From contig JAUYEO010000332.1 of NCBI GenBank assembly GCA_030689795.1, positions 1-9,827 on the forward strand: a stretch of DNA of 9,827 nt, given 5' to 3'. This DNA is from Desulfobacterales bacterium. GTDB taxonomy: Bacteria > Desulfobacterota > Desulfobacteria > Desulfobacterales > RPRI01. Of this stretch, positions 6,463 through 9,827 are shown piece after piece. The notes under the pieces are model-generated. The model did not search any database, was not told the DNA's origin, and saw only the letters and a list, made by a program, of their open reading frames with translations. Every line of letters starts with the position of its first letter. The first letter of the stretch is position 1. The translations under genes and the position numbers were made by a program.

Positions 6463-6502
6463 TACCACGCCGAAAAAAAGTCAAAATTGAGTCTGTTTCG
6501 GT

Positions 6503-7375
6503 TCAAACTCTTCCGCCGCTCCATCTCAACTTAGTTTTTAAAACATCGAAATAATCCTGTCCGGGAATTGTTATCATATTTACCGGCTGAGCCCCTTTTT
6601 GAATTACCAGAAGATCCTTCCTGCTGATTTCCATGCCCTGCTGTCCGTCAAACGTGAGCATTATATGAGATGACTGCTTTTCAAGTTTGATCTTAATGAC
6701 GGATGAATCAGGCACTATAAGAGGGCGGTTGGTCAGCGTAAAAGGACATATCGGAGTCATTATTATCGCCGGAACGGACGGATGAATGACAGGCCCTCCC
6801 GCAGCAAGAGAATAGGCGGTTGATCCGGTAGGTGTTGAAACGATAAGTCCGTCGGCCCTGTAAGTAGTCAGGTAATGATCATTTATATAGGTTTCAATGT
6901 GCGCAAGCCTTGCAAGCGCTCCCTTGTTAATTACAACATCGTTTAGAACCTGTTCGCAGGCAATCTCTTTTCCGTTTCGTAACACCTTGACAAGAAGGCG
7001 CATTCTCGGACTGGTTGAAAACCTCTTTTTTAAAACGGCTTCGGCAGCGGTAAAAAGACTCTCTTCGGATGTCTCAGCGAGAAACCCGACCTCCCCGAAT
7101 TTTATCCCCAGAACCGGAATATTCCGGTCACCTATCCAGCGGACAGCGCTGAGAAAAGTCCCGTCCCCTCCAAGCACGAAAACACAAAAAAGACCGGGCG
7201 GAGCCTTTTTGATTTTACCGGAAACCATCCTGTCTGGCGGCAGGTATTCTTTCCTGATAACATCAACTTTTTTTAAGCGCAGCCATTTTTCAAGTTCATC
7301 GGCTTTGCGTATAGCCTTGGGGTCTTCCTTAACAACCAGGCCTATTCTAATTATTTTTAAAGGGTTTTTGTTCAA
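6503..7375 (-). CDS. nadK: NAD kinase
   Basis: Cytoplasmic enzyme that phosphorylates NAD to NADP using ATP or polyphosphate (290 aa, usual bacterial length). Motifs in order are VLGGDGTFLSAVRW (68-80, the GGDG signature with the catalytic Asp71), GEVGFLAE (94-101), LNDVVINKG (144-152, the NE/D motif that positions NAD), and YRADGLIVSTPTGSTAYSLA (172-191) continuing AGGPVIHP. The C-terminal beta domain ends with GQDYFDVLKTKLRW. The start is TTG at 7375, chosen because AGGAG (7386-7390) lies 10 nt upstream, an in-frame TGA is two codons upstream, and no ATG is nearby. It follows the YkgJ-type gene after a 77-bp gap with a repeat border, so co-transcription with that gene is uncertain. Confidence 0.96.
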   Translation of the reverse strand: MNKNPLKIIRIGLVVKEDPKAIRKADELEKWLRLKKVDVIRKEYLPPDRMVSGKIKKAPPGLFCVFVLGGDGTFLSAVRWIGDRNIPVLGIKFGEVGFLAETSEESLFTAAEAVLKKRFSTSPRMRLLVKVLRNGKEIACEQVLNDVVINKGALARLAHIETYINDHYLTTYRADGLIVSTPTGSTAYSLAAGGPVIHPSVPAIIMTPICPFTLTNRPLIVPDSSVIKIKLEKQSSHIMLTFDGQQGMEISRKDLLVIQKGAQPVNMITIPGQDYFDVLKTKLRWSGGRV

Positions 7376-7411
7376 AATTCAACAGCTCCTGTTTATTGCT
7401 CCGCGATAATA

Positions 7412-7432
7412 CTGACGGCTTTATAAAAAGTC
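7412..7432 (+). repeat. 20-bp dispersed repeat border
   Basis: TGACGGCTTTATAAAAAGTC at 7413-7432 matches at 18 of 20 positions the reverse complement of 9288-9307 (TGACGGCTTCGTAAAAAGTC). It lies in the gap between the cysteine-cluster gene and NAD kinase, in opposite orientation to the 9288 copy, so the pair brackets the YkgJ-type and dGTPase genes. Confidence 0.7.
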
Positions 7433-7452
7433 AATTAATCGTGTGTTACCTG

Positions 7453-8073
7453 TTATAAAGTCGCCAGCATCTGAGCAACCGTCATCCTGATTCTCTCTGA
7501 AATGCCGAAAGCTTCTTTAAAATCTTTTTCAAGACCCGCCATCTCCGTATAAAAAAAAGTCCGGTCGAACTTCAAATACTCTTTGTCGCTGCAGCGGGCA
7601 TTAAATTCACCGCATCCGGGGCCCGTTTTTTTTCCTCCGCCCGGCATGATTATATCGTGGGGAAGGCCGTGCAGCCTGCATATCATAGGCCGGTATTCAT
7701 ACAAAATACACATTCCTTCACAATTAAGCGGGCACAAAAGGTGAACCGGAAGGCCTGCCTTGTCAAGTTCGTCCGTCTGCCTGCAAACCGAAAAAGCCCT
7801 TTCCTGTATTTCCCCACGGTTTCCCCGCTGAAGTGTTTCAAAGCCTTTTTGTAAATATAAATACTCTGCGAATGTATGGTGGTAAAATCTGGTGAAGCAG
7901 CAGTTCTCTTCACATCCTGGGCAGCAAAAACCGTAATAATTTGCTGTTTCATTATATTTTTCATCCATTTTTTTGTAAATAACTTCCAATCGATACATCA
8001 AGGGAATGAATTTTTCTTCACAGGATGTTATCTTTTCTATCACAGAATTCACAGGGTTCATATCGGCAGTCAT
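7453..8073 (-). CDS. YkgJ-type cysteine-cluster protein
   Basis: Soluble protein (206 aa) of the YkgJ / CxxCxxxCC family, thought to bind zinc or an iron-sulfur cluster. Two cysteine groups are visible: FCCPGCEENCCF (C50, C51, C54, C58, C59) and CPLNCEGMCILYEYRPMICRLHG (with C114, C118, C122, C132), the second holding the family's YxxRPxxCRxHG signature. Further Cys occur at 97, 154 and 161. No enzyme activity is established for the family and none is assigned here. The start is set at the ATG at 8073, whose A is the last base of the dGTPase stop (TGATG), pointing to translational coupling since no Shine-Dalgarno precedes it. A TTG one codon earlier is possible but unneeded. Family proteins are common in anaerobic Desulfobacterota. 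Confidence 0.86.
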   Translation of the reverse strand: MTADMNPVNSVIEKITSCEEKFIPLMYRLEVIYKKMDEKYNETANYYGFCCPGCEENCCFTRFYHHTFAEYLYLQKGFETLQRGNRGEIQERAFSVCRQTDELDKAGLPVHLLCPLNCEGMCILYEYRPMICRLHGLPHDIIMPGGGKKTGPGCGEFNARCSDKEYLKFDRTFFYTEMAGLEKDFKEAFGISERIRMTVAQMLATL

Positions 8074-9140
8074 CAAACAAGAGGTGAAGGGAAAAATATT
8101 TTGGAATAAAGATCAAGGGCATACCGGTCAGTTATGCTTGCAATAAAGTCGCAGACAATCCTTTCGTAGGTTTCCTCGCCAAGATGCTTTTTACGGTAGA
8201 TGGCAGCCATCTCCATGTTGGTAAGCTCCCTGTGAAACATCTTTTCATCTTTTACAAAATAAGAATACAGTTCGGAAAGGATCTTCTTTGCCTTCATAAA
8301 TTCATTATGAACTTCATATGAACGGTAAACATTATCATAAAGAAATTCTCTTAATTTTGTCATGGCGCCATATATGTCATCGCTCATTTCAAGACAAAGG
8401 TTGCCGCCGGATACCTTAGTTGAAAAGACAAGATCCTTTATCATTGTTGTGGCGCGTTCGGAATGGGTTCGTCCCAGAAGCTTCGAACATGATTGAGGAA
8501 TCTGATCCGCGCGAATTACGCCGCTTCTTATTGCATCGTCAAGGTCATGGTTCAGGTATGCCATTATGTCCGCAATACGGACAATCTGCCCTTCAACAGT
8601 GCAGGCCATCTCATCAGAATTATCGGGTATGATTTTCCCATAACCCTTTGAATGTTTTAAAATTCCGTCCCTGACCTCATAAGTCAAATTGAGTCCCTTT
8701 CCCTTGTTTTCAAGAAGATCGACAACCCGAAGGCTTTGCTCATTGTGAGAAAAGTCGGGAGAATATATCTCTTTTAAAGCCGTCTCTCCGCCATGCCCGA
8801 AAGGCGTATGTCCCAGATCGTGACCGAGGGCAATCGCTTCCGTCAAATCCTCGTTCAGCCGCATGGCCCGTGCAATGGTTCTTGCTATTTCAGCAACCTC
8901 AAGGGTATGGGTCAGGCGCGTCCTGTAGTGATCTCCAAGGGGGGACAAAAAGACCTGGGTCTTGTGTTTCAGTCTTCTGAATGCATTCGAATATACGATT
9001 CTGTCCCTGTCCCGCTGAAAAGCGGTTCGTATGGGACATGGCTCTTCCTTTCTTGCACGCCCTTTCGACTTTGAACTGAGGCACCCGAAAGGGGACATGA
9101 ACCCTTCTTCACGCTTCTCAAAATTTTCACGAATTGACAT
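8073..9140 (-). CDS. dgt: dGTPase-like HD-domain deoxynucleotide triphosphohydrolase
   Basis: Cytoplasmic HD-superfamily enzyme (355 aa) that splits dNTPs to deoxynucleoside and triphosphate. Motifs in order are YSNAFRRLKHKTQVF (50-64), RLTHTLEVAEIART (75-88, with metal ligand H78), LGHDLGHTPFGHGGE (106-119, with the HD pair H107/D108 and H111, H116), HNEQSLRVV (132-140) and RIADIMAYLNHDLDDAI (188-204, with D191 as the last metal ligand). Length and pattern fit the shorter type 2 deoxyguanosinetriphosphate triphosphohydrolase-like group rather than the long E. coli Dgt, so substrate preference may be broad. The ATG at 9140 is supported by AGGAA 7 nt upstream. It is coupled by a TGATG overlap to the cysteine-cluster gene. 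The N-terminal 30 residues are basic and variable. Confidence 0.95.
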   Translation of the reverse strand: MSIRENFEKREEGFMSPFGCLSSKSKGRARKEEPCPIRTAFQRDRDRIVYSNAFRRLKHKTQVFLSPLGDHYRTRLTHTLEVAEIARTIARAMRLNEDLTEAIALGHDLGHTPFGHGGETALKEIYSPDFSHNEQSLRVVDLLENKGKGLNLTYEVRDGILKHSKGYGKIIPDNSDEMACTVEGQIVRIADIMAYLNHDLDDAIRSGVIRADQIPQSCSKLLGRTHSERATTMIKDLVFSTKVSGGNLCLEMSDDIYGAMTKLREFLYDNVYRSYEVHNEFMKAKKILSELYSYFVKDEKMFHRELTNMEMAAIYRKKHLGEETYERIVCDFIASITDRYALDLYSKIFFPSPLV

Positions 9141-9170
9141 AAGACATTTCCTGTAATAACTATTGATAGT

Positions 9171-9307
9171 TTCATAAAAAGTTCAGATTTTACCACGAAG
9201 GCCACGAAGAAAGAAAAAATATAATCTTTTTTTAAGATTCGTGTACTTCGTGATCTTCATGGTTTTATAAAATTATTACGCTTTTACGACTTTTTACGAA
9301 GCCGTCA
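9171..9307. repeat. Hairpin repeat with CACGAAG arms and AAAAAGTC borders
   Basis: Nested inverted repeat filling most of the 229-bp gap between two divergent genes. The outer arms are TTCATAAAAAGTT (9171-9183) and GACTTTTTACGAA (9288-9300), the latter continuing GCCGTCA. The inner arms carry CCACGAAGGCCACGAAG (9192-9208) against TTCGTGTACTTCGTGATCTT (9238-9257) then CATGG. Same design as 23-135. Nothing else convincing was found in the gap apart from the RBSs; promoters for dgt and the plus-strand gene must lie here, but I could not pick them out. Confidence 0.75.
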
Positions 9308-9369
9308 GATTTATTCACATGCATAATCAATTGTAAAGAATTATTTGCAATAAGGCGAGTGAAAACAGA

Positions 9370-9827
9370 ATGGACGGGCATCATTTAATTTTAGGCGAAA
9401 CAACCGACTTCATCACGGGTGATCCGATACCAGATACCCATGACGAGAGGTACAGGCAAAATATTGCCCGTCTCCTTGTGAATGAGAAATTATACAATAA
9501 GACGGATATAAAACCGCGCCATGAACTTTTAGTCAAGGCCGGAGAAAAAAAAGCAATAATCAGGGTCGATTTTCTTATTACCGTGGAAAACCGGGTCTGC
9601 ATGATAATAAAATACGGACCCGGCTCTATAACCACGAGACACCGCCCGGCTCTGGCAGCTTCAAGACTCGTGGCCCCTTACCAGATCCCTGTTGTAGTTG
9701 TGACAAACGGGGTGGATGCGGACATCCTTGACGGGTCAACCGGCAAAATTGTTTTAAGCGGGCTTGGTTCTATCCCTGATAAAGTGCCTGAGGATACAAG
9801 GTTTGCATACCCGTGGCTGCGTGACCA
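9370..9827 (+). CDS. HsdR-N-type (PD-(D/E)XK-like) protein, 3' end outside the window
   Basis: The first 152 codons are visible, with no stop before the window edge. The sequence resembles the type I restriction enzyme R-subunit N-terminal domain (HSDR_N_2-like): DERYRQNIARLLVNEKLYNK (25-44), PRHELLVKAGEKKAIIRVDFLI (49-70) with the candidate metal ligand D67, MIIKYGPGS (78-86) with K81, then a helix RHRPALAASRLV and a core strand IPVVVVTNG. The usual E of the ExK motif is Ile79 here (IIK), so the nuclease site looks incomplete. The helicase motor of a true HsdR is not visible, and no hsdM or hsdS lies nearby. These may be standalone proteins of unknown role. The ATG at 9370 follows AAGGCGAG about 10 nt upstream. 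A minus-strand frame across 9381-9635 is a shadow. Confidence 0.75.
   Translation, partial: MDGHHLILGETTDFITGDPIPDTHDERYRQNIARLLVNEKLYNKTDIKPRHELLVKAGEKKAIIRVDFLITVENRVCMIIKYGPGSITTRHRPALAASRLVAPYQIPVVVVTNGVDADILDGSTGKIVLSGLGSIPDKVPEDTRFAYPWLRD

Noticed and set aside
6466..6500. Intrinsic terminator after NAD kinase
   Set aside because: A T-run exists on the minus strand, but the only stems (CCGAAA/TTTCGG with a 20-odd-nt loop) are weak.
6897..7409. 170-codon plus-strand open frame opposite NAD kinase
   Set aside because: Antisense to conserved NAD kinase motifs and without a plausible protein signature.

Overview
The window looks like a chromosomal segment of a Gram-negative anaerobe, most likely one of the Desulfobacterota (former delta-proteobacteria). 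This is inferred from the gene types (a CoA-disulfide/persulfide reductase fused to rhodanese, a CxxCxxxCC YkgJ-type protein, a lone HsdR-N-domain protein), the moderate and uneven GC content, and short palindromic repeats in the intergenic gaps. No rRNA, tRNA, CRISPR array, transposase or phage gene was seen.

Layout: a hairpin repeat (23-135) sits beside a small conserved hypothetical gene on the minus strand (148-516). Divergent from it is a FAD/NAD(P)H CoA-disulfide reductase-like enzyme with a C-terminal rhodanese domain (802-2490, +); a possible promoter and a REP-like palindrome lie in the shared upstream gap. This gene converges, with 5 bp between stop codons, on a minus-strand run of a YajD-type HNH protein (3913-4296), a YhcH/EbgC-type sugar protein (3428-3892) and a cation diffusion facilitator (2496-3404), spaced 20-23 nt apart and probably co-transcribed. 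Upstream of these, still on the minus strand, is a two-gene module: an LsrF-like class I aldolase/thiolase (5561-6352) followed by a zinc medium-chain dehydrogenase (4456-5481). Then come NAD kinase (6503-7375), a YkgJ-type cysteine-cluster protein (7453-8073) and a dGTPase-family HD phosphohydrolase (8073-9140), the last two joined by a TGATG stop/start overlap. After another hairpin repeat (9171-9307), a plus-strand HsdR-N-type nuclease-fold protein starts at 9370 and runs off the end.

The most distinctive structure is that the LsrF-like/dehydrogenase pair lies between two copies, in the same orientation, of a composite repeat. Each copy has a TCCCG-type hairpin followed by two TACCCCCTTGAGGGGTA hairpins. 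An inverted fragment of the first hairpin lies at the junction between the two genes. Hand-counted 60-base samples inside the pair are about 58% GC, against 33-47% in YhcH, NAD kinase and dGTPase samples, although the CDF gene is also fairly rich (55%). This fits a repeat-bounded cassette that acts on a phosphorylated or polyol-like carbon compound; the substrate cannot be read from the sequence.

The remaining genes are mostly housekeeping: NADP supply, dNTP pool control, metal efflux, and sulfur/thiol redox. A second repeat family, with TGACGGCTTCGTAAAAAGTC-like borders and CACGAAG arms, marks other gaps.
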